Shown piece after piece: positions 1 through 5,711 of a stretch of DNA of 9,831 nt. Location: positions 1 to 9,831 of the forward strand of contig CALEVL010000187.1 in assembly GCA_937924675.1 (NCBI GenBank), read 5' to 3'. Position numbers and translations under genes: made by a program. Every line of letters begins with the position of its first letter. The stretch's first letter is position 1. The notes below the pieces were generated by a model. The model did not search any database. It saw only the letters and a program-made list of their open reading frames with translations, and was not told where the DNA came from. This stretch comes from an uncultured Ignavibacteria bacterium. GTDB lineage: Bacteria > Bacteroidota > Ignavibacteria > Tepidaquicellales > Tepidaquicellaceae.

Positions 1-129
1 TTAATCGACGCATCACCAACACTCACGAGGGCGGCGCTCGCTCAGGATGACAAGTTCGTAGAATGTGACAAGTACGTAGAATGTGACAAGTACGTAGAGT
101 GTTACAAGTGCTGCGCTCAGGGTGACAAG
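1..129 (+). repeat. Left-edge interspersed repeat unit(s), truncated by the window
   Basis: Positions 1-46 match the inner part of the long repeat unit seen at 866-911 and 1062-1107 with one difference (C for T at 39). The unit then runs through its GCTCAGGATGACAAG end at 40-54 into an 18-base tandem tract. A second, diverged end (GCTCAGGGTGACAAG) lies at 115-129 and overlaps the 3' end of the GIY-YIG gene. Frames through this DNA translate to Cys-His-Pro-Glu-Arg type strings, which I regard as spurious. The 5' part of the first unit lies outside the window. Confidence 0.85.
47..100. repeat. 18-base tandem repeat, three copies
   Basis: Three adjacent 18-base units occupy 47-64, 65-82 and 83-100, with consensus GTGACAAGTACGTAGAAT and one to three differences among them. 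A degenerate fourth copy follows at 101. The same unit occurs in two copies at 912-947 and about three at 1108-1161, always directly after the GCTCAGGATGACAAG end. It therefore belongs to the interspersed element and varies in copy number between loci, as expected from slippage. Confidence 0.85.
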
Positions 130-509
130 TGCTTCGATTTTTCCTTACTCTTTCCGTCCTGCAATGCCTGCTCTGACTTATCGCGACTGGCATCAGAAAA
201 ATCGATTGTTCCATTTTCCTCAGTCCAATCTTCGCTTAGGTCATCCCACTCCGGATTCATTGACTCAATAAGCTCTATCTTCTTCTTTCGCAGCCATCCT
301 TTTATCTGCTTTTCTCTATCAATTGCGTTAAGGATGTATTCAGTCACTTCGTAGTAAACAAGTTTATCAATGTTATATCTTTTAGTAAAACTCTTACCGG
401 TACCTGATTTGTGCTCTGACACTCTTCTCATCAAGTCTTTGGTAACTCCGGTATAAATCGCACCGTTTTTCCCGTTTGCCAAGATGTAAACGTAAAAGGT
501 CTTTTTCAT
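117..509 (-). CDS. GIY-YIG nuclease family protein (small, single-domain)
   Basis: This 130-residue protein carries a GIY-YIG endonuclease domain in residues 3-95. The GIY-equivalent is YVYIL (6-10) and the YIG-equivalent is IYTG (18-21). Basic and polar residues R28/R29 and H33 follow, then the acidic metal-ligand candidate E66 in DREKQIKGW, and NPEW at 85-88. It resembles the stand-alone UPF0213/COG2827 group, whose members are usually about 80-100 residues and whose cellular role is poorly known. DNA strand cleavage is the family expectation and is not shown for this copy. Residues 96-130 form a polar tail rich in K, E, D and S, longer than usual. The last three codons and the stop come from the repeat at 115-129. 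I chose the ATG at 509 over an upstream in-frame TTG at 518 because family members begin close to the YVYIL strand. No Shine-Dalgarno is visible. Repeats flank the gene on both sides. Confidence 0.88.
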   Translation of the reverse strand: MKKTFYVYILANGKNGAIYTGVTKDLMRRVSEHKSGTGKSFTKRYNIDKLVYYEVTEYILNAIDREKQIKGWLRKKKIELIESMNPEWDDLSEDWTEENGTIDFSDASRDKSEQALQDGKSKEKSKHLSP

Positions 510-542
510 AATTGTCAATGTTTTGATTCATAATGACCGCGG

Positions 543-550
543 CAAAAATA
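543..550 (-). promoter_or_regulatory. Possible -7 promoter element for the GIY-YIG gene
   Basis: Read on the minus strand this is TATTTTTG, which fits the Bacteroidota -7 consensus TAnnTTTG. It lies 33 bases before the ATG at 509. No TTTG-like -33 element stands at the expected 19-21 base spacing, so this is only a weak candidate. Confidence 0.25.
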
Positions 551-624
551 ATGATTTGTAGAATTAAGTGGAAGGTGGATCCTTCGTTGCACTCCCGAAA
601 CGTTAAAACATGGTCTCTCTATGC

Positions 625-722
625 GGCATGCATTATACAGAATGGATCCTTCGCGGAGCCTGCCCCTTTGGGGCTCAGGATGACAAGTTCGCAGCGTGTG
701 ACACGTACGTGTAATGCATGCC
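625..722. repeat. 98-base repeat module bounded by 14-base inverted repeats
   Basis: The left arm GGCATGCATTATAC (625-638) is the reverse complement of GTGTAATGCATGCC (709-722) except for one position, which would be a G-U pair in RNA. The arms enclose a plus-oriented module (644-687) whose centre holds a second small hairpin, GCCCC-TTT-GGGGC (662-674). The whole piece has the form of a miniature inverted-repeat element. I see no clear target-site duplication at its borders. Confidence 0.6.
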
Positions 723-745
723 CGAGCCTCGAAACCAACCCCGTC

Positions 746-804
746 CTTGTCATTCTGAGCACCTGCCCTGAGCCTGTCGAAGGGAGCGAAGCGCAGCGAA
801 GGGG
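746..804 (-). repeat. Minus-oriented repeat module with an embedded 20-base element
   Basis: The module begins CTTGTCATTCTGAGC (746-760) and resumes as GCGAAGCGCAGCGAAGGGG (786-804). Between these parts lies the separate element GCCCTGAGCCTGTCGAAGGG (765-784), which also occurs at 9801-9820. The four bases GAGC appear on both sides, at 757-760 and 784-787. The simpler module at 980-1017 lacks this insert, so the arrangement looks like one repeat inserted into another. Confidence 0.65.
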
Positions 805-838
805 TACCCTCTGGGTCATCCATGTGATTTAACCACGA

Positions 839-944
839 CAGAAGGTGGATCCTTCGCTTCGCGCCTTAATCGACGCATCACCAACACTCACGAGGGCGGC
901 GCTTGCTCAGGATGACAAGTACGTAGAGTGTGACAAGTACATGG
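839..944 (+). repeat. 106-base direct repeat, copy 1
   Basis: This stretch is identical to 1035-1140 over all 106 bases. It starts CAGAAGGTGGATCCTTCG, runs through GCGCC/GGCGC inverted arms (861-865 and 898-902) and the GCTCAGGATGACAAG end, and finishes with two 18-base tandem units. Perfect identity implies recent duplication or ongoing conversion between copies. Confidence 0.9.
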
Positions 945-979
945 GAGGCCAAGACAAACGCATTGAAACAAGCCCCGTC

Positions 980-1017
980 CTTGTCATTCTGAGCAAGCGC
1001 AGCGTAGCGAAGAATCC
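980..1017 (-). repeat. Short minus-oriented repeat module
   Basis: This 38-base module runs from CTTGTCATTCTGAGC (980-994) to GCGAAGAATCC (1007-1017). Reverse-complemented, it matches the ends of the plus-oriented units but lacks their long centre, so it may be close to the minimal form of the element. Confidence 0.7.
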
Positions 1018-1034
1018 ATTGGGAATGGTTAAGT

Positions 1035-1140
1035 CAGAAGGTGGATCCTTCGCTTCGCGCCTTAATCGACGCATCACCAACACTCACGAGGGCGGCGCTT
1101 GCTCAGGATGACAAGTACGTAGAGTGTGACAAGTACATGG
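1035..1140 (+). repeat. 106-base direct repeat, copy 2
   Basis: Identical to 839-944. The start-to-start distance is 196 bases. The following GAAACAA-CCCCGT and CTTGTCAT stretches are also shared in order, so the pair forms two tandem composite units of roughly 190 bases. The second unit ends in a truncated minus module at 1206-1221, just before the NFACT gene. Confidence 0.9.
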
Positions 1141-1259
1141 TGTATGACAAGCACGTGAGCGTTGAGAGTTGAGAGCAAAACAAACGTGTTGAAACAAACC
1201 CCGTGCTTGTCATCCTCATTTGAATTTACTCCCTCAATATCAACACTTAACTTTGCCGC

Positions 1260-2843
1260 ATGACGAACAATTTTTATACATTAAGTAAGGTTGCTGAGTT
1301 TCTCAATGACAGAATATCCGGGAAGGTAGTTGTAGAATGCTTCACTCAGGAGAAAGGCAAACTTGTTATCATTCTCACCGGTAATGATGAATACAATGCT
1401 GTTGAATTTTCTGCAATGCGTGAACTGCCTTACCTTATATTGCGGAAGAACTTTTCTAAGGCAGGTAAGAATACTGCACCTCTGCTCGAAGAAATTTGCA
1501 ATAAGGAAATTGTCAGTGTTAGTGTTATTAATGATGATCGAGCAGTCGGCTTATCTTTGAGTGAAGGTTACAGTCTCTGCTTCAGTTTCTTTGCAACTCC
1601 TAATTGCTTTACCGTAAAGGATGATGTTATAATCTCAGCATTCAAAGACAGCAAGGCATTTGAAGGGATGAAACTCAGTAAAATCTTTGAAAGAAAGTCT
1701 GCCGGGATGAAGCAAGAAGAGCCATTAAACATTTCCAACTTTCTTAAACTGAAATATCCGCATCTCGGGGATATCTACAGAAGAGAGATCATTCACAGAA
1801 TGTCTCTTACTTATGATTCATTGCTTGACGAATCGGCAATACAATCTGCAAACATAATTACTGAATCGTTCCTGAATGAAATCGGCTGCAACAAGTATTT
1901 TCTCTTCGAAACAACAGATGAAATGACAATGTCTTTGGCGGAACTTAAGCATCTTGGAGAAAGCTCTGCCAGAATATTTGAAGATGTTAATTCACTTGTA
2001 TCATTCTATGCATTCGGTGCACATAGGAAGAAGAAGGAAACCACACTAAGAAGCTCCAAACTTACTTCACTGAATAAAAGTCTGAAGGAAGCAGAGCGTA
2101 AACGCACAAGCATTGAGACTCAATTAGAACAATGCGCTAACTCACGCTTCTTCCAGAATTGCGGAGAGTTGATCCTCGCAAACATTGGCAACATTGAAAG
2201 AGGGCAATTGTCTCTTCAGACTCTTGATGAAAGTGGCAACATCCTGAAAATAAAACTTAAGCCTGAACTTACTGCTCCTCAAAATGCAGCGCTTTACTTT
2301 GAAAAAGGGAAGAAACAAAAAGCTTCTGTTCAGCTTCTTACACAGAAACTTGACAGAATTGATATTGAGATTGGCAGAATCAAATCAGATATTAGTAACT
2401 TTGAGTCTTCCGAAAATATTAAAGAACTCGAAAAAGAATTCAGAAAGAATAAGAAAATGGAAAAAGATGAAACTCAGCGGTTCAGGAAATTTAAAGTGGA
2501 TGGGGATTATGAAGTGTGGGTCGGAAAGGACAGTGCTGCCAATGACTTGCTTACAACAAGATACTCTGCACAGAATGACCTTTGGTTTCACACCCGCGGT
2601 TCAAGCGGCTCTCATACTGTGCTTAAGGTAACTAATAAAAAGGAACAGGTGCCAAAGGAAGCAATACTTTCTGCGGCGGCTATAGCAGCATACTACAGCA
2701 AGTCAAGAAATGCCGGCAATGTTCCTGTCGCTTACTGCGAGAAGAAATATGTTAAGAAGAAAAAAGGATTTAAAGAGGGGACCGTTGTGATGGAGAAAGA
2801 AAAGGTTGTGTTTGTGAAGCCGGCATTGCCGAAGGAGGTCTGA
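1260..2843 (+). CDS. NFACT family protein, RqcH/Rqc2-like (FbpA domain)
   Basis: The 527-residue protein has the NFACT architecture. An NFACT-N region (about 1-255) is followed by a charged helical coiled-coil stretch (about 260-405) and an NFACT-R/DUF814 domain (about 405-520). Diagnostic NFACT-R strings include WVGKDSAANDLL (420-431), NDLWFHTRGSSGSH (439-452), AAIAAYYSKSR (473-483) and KYVKKKKGFKEGTV (496-509). The D93-R94 pair in INDDRAVGL matches the Asp-Arg motif used by bacterial RqcH to hold tRNA. In studied relatives the protein binds 50S subunits carrying stalled nascent chains and adds C-terminal alanine tails that mark them for proteolysis. It is slightly shorter than the usual 550-580 residues. 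The older name, fibronectin-binding protein, is misleading for a cytosolic ribosome factor. The ATG start fits the domain boundary, though no Shine-Dalgarno is visible. The gene stands alone, between repeats and a convergent operon. Confidence 0.92.
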   Translation: MTNNFYTLSKVAEFLNDRISGKVVVECFTQEKGKLVIILTGNDEYNAVEFSAMRELPYLILRKNFSKAGKNTAPLLEEICNKEIVSVSVINDDRAVGLSLSEGYSLCFSFFATPNCFTVKDDVIISAFKDSKAFEGMKLSKIFERKSAGMKQEEPLNISNFLKLKYPHLGDIYRREIIHRMSLTYDSLLDESAIQSANIITESFLNEIGCNKYFLFETTDEMTMSLAELKHLGESSARIFEDVNSLVSFYAFGAHRKKKETTLRSSKLTSLNKSLKEAERKRTSIETQLEQCANSRFFQNCGELILANIGNIERGQLSLQTLDESGNILKIKLKPELTAPQNAALYFEKGKKQKASVQLLTQKLDRIDIEIGRIKSDISNFESSENIKELEKEFRKNKKMEKDETQRFRKFKVDGDYEVWVGKDSAANDLLTTRYSAQNDLWFHTRGSSGSHTVLKVTNKKEQVPKEAILSAAAIAAYYSKSRNAGNVPVAYCEKKYVKKKKGFKEGTVVMEKEKVVFVKPALPKEV

Positions 2844-2891
2844 AGAACGCGGAGTAAGTCTTCATGCTTCGTGAATATCTCTTCGAATCTG
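2844..2891. other. 48-base convergent gene junction
   Basis: The NFACT and TPR genes end tail to tail here. I see no strong GC-rich hairpin followed by a T-run on either strand, so any terminator is weak, factor-dependent, or extends into the coding ends. Confidence 0.6.
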
Positions 2892-3659
2892 TCACATACT
2901 GTCATCACGAATGATCTTCCGTTCCAGATCATTGATCTTGTCTTCGATTCGTTTGTAATGAGGTGAGCCGGCACGAAGCAAAAGATTGTATGCCTCAAAT
3001 GCTTCTTTATGATTGCCCTGACTTGCATAGAGGTCGGCAAGTGTTTCTGTGATTATTCTTACTTTACTTAGCAATGCATCACCCTCACTTGGGACCGGAA
3101 TCTTTCCGATGGGCTCGTGCTTTTTGCCGGAAGCATGTGTCGATCTGGTTTTGTTGAAATGAAATTCTTCAAACAGTTTCAGAAAATCTGCATAGTCGGG
3201 ATCCATCGAACCAAGTCCCTTCTCAGATTCACTCTTGAGGAAACTCTCAAGATCATATTCCGAAAACAGCTGTTCCTGAATATTCATGCTGCGGTCAAAC
3301 TCGGTGAAGTCTGCCTTCATATGCGGACTCGACGGGAAATAAATCTTCGCTTGATTTGATACTGAAGTAAGTGAATCAATACTGCTTCTTAGTTTTGCTG
3401 AAAGTGCAGGGCTTGTGATCTTCATCTTTATCTCCTGATACAATGTCTCAGCTTCATTCAGATATTCCGCCTTGAGAAATGCCTTCAGCAGTATCAGTTT
3501 GGCAGTCAGATAATCAGGATAGATTGTAAGTCCCGTTCTGCAAACTTCAATACATTCTTCATACTCTTCATTCAGGTAATGAAGATTTGCAAGTTTGACA
3601 AAAAGAGGTGAAAGGAAATTTCTCTCAACCTTCTCGCGGGCTTCAATATTAATTGGCAT
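2892..3659 (-). CDS. TPR-repeat protein of the envelope operon
   Basis: This 255-residue protein lacks a signal peptide or membrane segment and is probably cytoplasmic or membrane-peripheral. Two tetratricopeptide-like helical pairs lie at about 17-49 (FVKLANLHYLNEEYEECIEV) and 51-82. Another lies near the C terminus, at about 201-233 (ETLADLYASQGNHKEAFEAY), followed by a charged helix ending KINDLERKI. The middle (about 100-195) is low-complexity, acidic and probably flexible. TPR domains are protein-binding scaffolds; the partner is unknown. Its ATG overlaps the last 11 bases of the glycosyltransferase gene, so translation is probably coupled and no separate Shine-Dalgarno is needed or seen. 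Bacteroidota have TPR-like genes downstream of LptE, so the position may be ancestral. The TPR assignment is good; the function is not known. Confidence 0.8.
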   Translation of the reverse strand: MPINIEAREKVERNFLSPLFVKLANLHYLNEEYEECIEVCRTGLTIYPDYLTAKLILLKAFLKAEYLNEAETLYQEIKMKITSPALSAKLRSSIDSLTSVSNQAKIYFPSSPHMKADFTEFDRSMNIQEQLFSEYDLESFLKSESEKGLGSMDPDYADFLKLFEEFHFNKTRSTHASGKKHEPIGKIPVPSEGDALLSKVRIITETLADLYASQGNHKEAFEAYNLLLRAGSPHYKRIEDKINDLERKIIRDDSM

Positions 3660-5157
3660 CTAAGGCAAGCTTTTGAGTGTTGATCCGGTTTGATAATACT
3701 ACCTGCCTGATGGACAGATAGGAAACAGTCGCAAATCCACCGAAGAACATGAGCTGAAAGGGTATGGCGGCTATCTGCGCGGTGGCAATTGCTATTACTA
3801 CACCTACAAAACAATACACTGCCATGAATGCTTCTATATAAGTAGAGAATGAGAGTTTCTTGTTTACATATTTCTTACCCTGCCATGATTCCTGCTTGTC
3901 GGTGATCTTGTATTTTGGAGTCCTGACAAACTCACTCTTCTTACCAAGCAATCCCTCAAATACGGCCTTGGTATTGTTGACAGAGAATCCCATGCTTCCT
4001 GCAAGAAAGACGGGAAAGTAAATTATTCTTTTCTGCCAGTCTGAATAAACATCCTTCTGAGAGTAAAGATAGAAGAGAAAAGAACTGATGAATGCAAAAA
4101 TGAACAATGACATGAATTTGAAAACAGTATCATACTCGCCAGTAAGCTTTACAAGCATGACAGGCAGATTAAGCAGAGCGGCAATTAATATGAACGGGTA
4201 TGCGAGGTTGCTGCAAAGGTGTATGAACGATTGAACTTTGAGCTTGAAGGACATATTTGACTTCAGCACAACGGGGAAAATCTTCTTAGAGGTCTCAATA
4301 GCTCCTTTGGTCCATCTGAACTGCTGTGACTTCAATGCAAAAATATCTGAAGGTAATTCAGCAGGAGAGGTGAAGTTGATCAGATACTTGAACTTCCAAC
4401 CTTTCATCTGTGCTCTGTAAGACAGGTCAAGGTCTTCGGTAAGTGTATCAGCTTCCCAGTTGCCGGCATCAAAGATACATTCTTTCTTCCACACACCGCC
4501 CGTACCGTTGAAGTTGATAAAAAACCCGGCTCTGTTTCTTACTGCCTGTTCGATCACAAAATGTCCGTCAAGAGCTATCGCCTGAGTCCTTGTCATGAGG
4601 GAATATTCTCTGTTAAGATGTTCCCATCTTGTCTGAACCAATCCTATTTTTTCTTCTTTAAAAAAATATGGAATTGTACGCTTGAGGAATTTCTTTCTCG
4701 GTATAAAATCAGCATCGAAGATCGCCACATATTCTCCCCGGGCAACTTCAAGTCCCTCCTTTAATGCACCTGCTTTGTAGCCCTGCCTGTTGGTTCTGTG
4801 TATATGCTTTATGTCAAATCCCTGATCAATGTATTGTTTGATGTGCTCTTCTATGATGCCGGTTGTTTCATCAGTTGAATCATCAAGAATCTGAATTTCC
4901 ATTTTGTCCTTTGGATAGTCTAGTCGCATAGTTGCGTCTATCAGGCGTGTGATGACATATCTTTCATTATATAGAGGAAGCTGAATAGTAACATCAGGAT
5001 AGTCTGTAATTTCAAACTCGCTCTCATCAAGATCTTTTGTCCTTTCTCCGAATGTCTTGAAATAATAATAGATCATATTGAAACCGTGCGCCCCGAATAT
5101 GAAAAGGATAGTAAGAGAAACAATGTAAGCGGCAAGTATAATGCTTTCTGCGGTCAT
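3649..5157 (-). CDS. GT2 family glycosyltransferase, cellulose-synthase-like, processive type
   Basis: The 502-residue inner-membrane enzyme has one N-terminal membrane helix (about 5-30), a cytosolic GT-A catalytic domain (about 50-290) and several C-terminal membrane helices (about 310-338, 345-366, 375-392 and 438-485). The catalytic signature of processive beta-glycosyltransferases is complete: DD at 92-93 in QILDDSTDET, DAD at 148-150, TED at 240-242 in LTEDLDLSYRAQ, and QQFRW at 278-282. Such enzymes polymerise a nucleotide-sugar, often UDP-glucose or GDP-mannose, and may extrude the chain; the sugar cannot be read from the sequence. It most resembles the COG1215/CslA-like group rather than true BcsA, since no PilZ domain or Bcs partner gene is present. 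A good GGAGAG Shine-Dalgarno 8 bases before the ATG fixes the start. It lies 44 bases after the LptE gene and overlaps the TPR gene. Confidence 0.9.
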   Translation of the reverse strand: MTAESIILAAYIVSLTILFIFGAHGFNMIYYYFKTFGERTKDLDESEFEITDYPDVTIQLPLYNERYVITRLIDATMRLDYPKDKMEIQILDDSTDETTGIIEEHIKQYIDQGFDIKHIHRTNRQGYKAGALKEGLEVARGEYVAIFDADFIPRKKFLKRTIPYFFKEEKIGLVQTRWEHLNREYSLMTRTQAIALDGHFVIEQAVRNRAGFFINFNGTGGVWKKECIFDAGNWEADTLTEDLDLSYRAQMKGWKFKYLINFTSPAELPSDIFALKSQQFRWTKGAIETSKKIFPVVLKSNMSFKLKVQSFIHLCSNLAYPFILIAALLNLPVMLVKLTGEYDTVFKFMSLFIFAFISSFLFYLYSQKDVYSDWQKRIIYFPVFLAGSMGFSVNNTKAVFEGLLGKKSEFVRTPKYKITDKQESWQGKKYVNKKLSFSTYIEAFMAVYCFVGVVIAIATAQIAAIPFQLMFFGGFATVSYLSIRQVVLSNRINTQKLALDAN

Positions 5158-5163
5158 TCTGTT

Positions 5164-5169
5164 CTCTCC
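5164..5169 (-). promoter_or_regulatory. Shine-Dalgarno of the glycosyltransferase gene
   Basis: On the minus strand GGAGAG stands shortly before the ATG at 5157, with its GGAG core 8 bases away. It is the clearest ribosome binding site in the window and supports this start. Most other genes here lack one. Confidence 0.75.
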
Positions 5170-5201
5170 GAAAATTCAGTAAATGATCTGATCAATATTC
5201 T

Positions 5202-5711
5202 TTACCAGTTTGAAGTTAAGTCAATCAATATGTCTTCGCAGATACGGTTCAACGCAATTGATACGCCCTGAGCTCTCTCTGAAAAATCATTGCTTGAAGA
5301 TACATATTCTCCGTAATTTACAAAGTTCCTTTTCCAGATTGATTTCTGTTTCTTCAAGTCCTGGAAATCTGCTGCAATGGTAATTGTCACTTTTCGTCTG
5401 GTTACTGTTTCGCCGGATACAATTACTAACGCATCGTCAACTACAGTAAGTATTGTGCAAACAAGCGATGCATCTGCAGCGGTCTTGTCAGCTATCCTGA
5501 AAGTATTGTCATTTGTAATTCTTATCTTAAGATCCTGCGTGAATTGCTCCGGCAAAGTTGGATCGGAGAAACCGCTTGCATCTTCAAACTGTGGAACAAA
5601 TATCTTGCGGATCCCCTCCGGCGGATTATTGCCCCTGAATCCATATACACCGCATGAACTTAAGAACATTGTGAACATTATCAGCATAAGTGCTCTTGTC
5701 ATCGCCGCCAT
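5202..5711 (-). CDS. lptE: LptE-like lipoprotein, LPS assembly
   Basis: The 169-residue protein has a lipoprotein signal peptide with a hydrophobic stretch (about 7-17) and the lipobox LSSC, with Cys20 as the lipidated residue. The mature start CGVYGFRG resembles the CxxYSF-G start typical of Bacteroidota LptE-like proteins, and the length fits the family. LptE plugs the LptD beta-barrel at the outer membrane and helps insert lipopolysaccharide. Sequence conservation in this family is low, so the call rests on the lipoprotein signal, size, N-terminal motif and position after a sigma-54 regulator. Two ATGs are possible: 5711, 4 bases after AGAGG, and 5702, which would form an ATGA overlap with the upstream stop but lie 13 bases from the AGAGG. 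I keep 5711 because of spacing. Either gives a valid signal peptide and overlaps the regulator gene. Confidence 0.78.
   Translation of the reverse strand: MAAMTRALMLIMFTMFLSSCGVYGFRGNNPPEGIRKIFVPQFEDASGFSDPTLPEQFTQDLKIRITNDNTFRIADKTAADASLVCTILTVVDDALVIVSGETVTRRKVTITIAADFQDLKKQKSIWKRNFVNYGEYVSSSNDFSERAQGVSIALNRICEDILIDLTSNW

Larger units (their letters stand above)
571..1221. repeat. Composite array of interspersed repeat modules in both orientations
   Basis: This long gene-free stretch is almost entirely repeat DNA. Plus-oriented modules begin GGATCCTTCG and end GCTCAGGATGACAAG, at 644-687, 847-919 and 1043-1115. Minus-oriented modules begin CTTGTCATTCTGAGC, the reverse complement of that end apart from one base, and run to a GCGAAG end, at 746-804 and 980-1017. 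A truncated minus copy lies at 1206-1221. A bare module start (GAAGGTGGATCCTTCG) is at 571-586. Each minus module is preceded by a shared GAAACAAACCCCGT-like stretch. The array stops 38 bases before the next gene. Open frames here carry no recognisable domain and I do not call them genes. Such elements are plausibly non-autonomous palindromic repeats, but no transposase is visible nearby. Confidence 0.85.

Noticed and set aside
23..214. Small minus-strand open frame with repeated Cys-His-Ile-Leu-Arg-Thr strings
   Set aside because: It is a translation of the 18-base tandem repeat and overlaps the GIY-YIG gene in another frame. It has no domain or ribosome binding site.
515..1111. Several open frames of 66-102 residues on both strands within the repeat array
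   Set aside because: They translate the interspersed repeats, have no family resemblance, and shift frame between copies. Repeat DNA explains them fully.
40..1161. CRISPR array
   Set aside because: The repeats are 18 bases in direct tandem or long blocks with related spacers. There are no regular 30-40 base unique spacers and no cas genes.
1248..1255. TAACTTTG as a -7 promoter element for the NFACT gene
   Set aside because: It lies only 4 bases before the ATG, so transcription would start at or inside the start codon, and the nearest TTTG is 25 bases away instead of about 19-21.
3649..5157. Bacterial cellulose synthase BcsA
   Set aside because: The catalytic motifs fit, but there is no PilZ domain, the protein is much shorter than BcsA, and no bcsB, bcsZ or bcsC neighbour is present.
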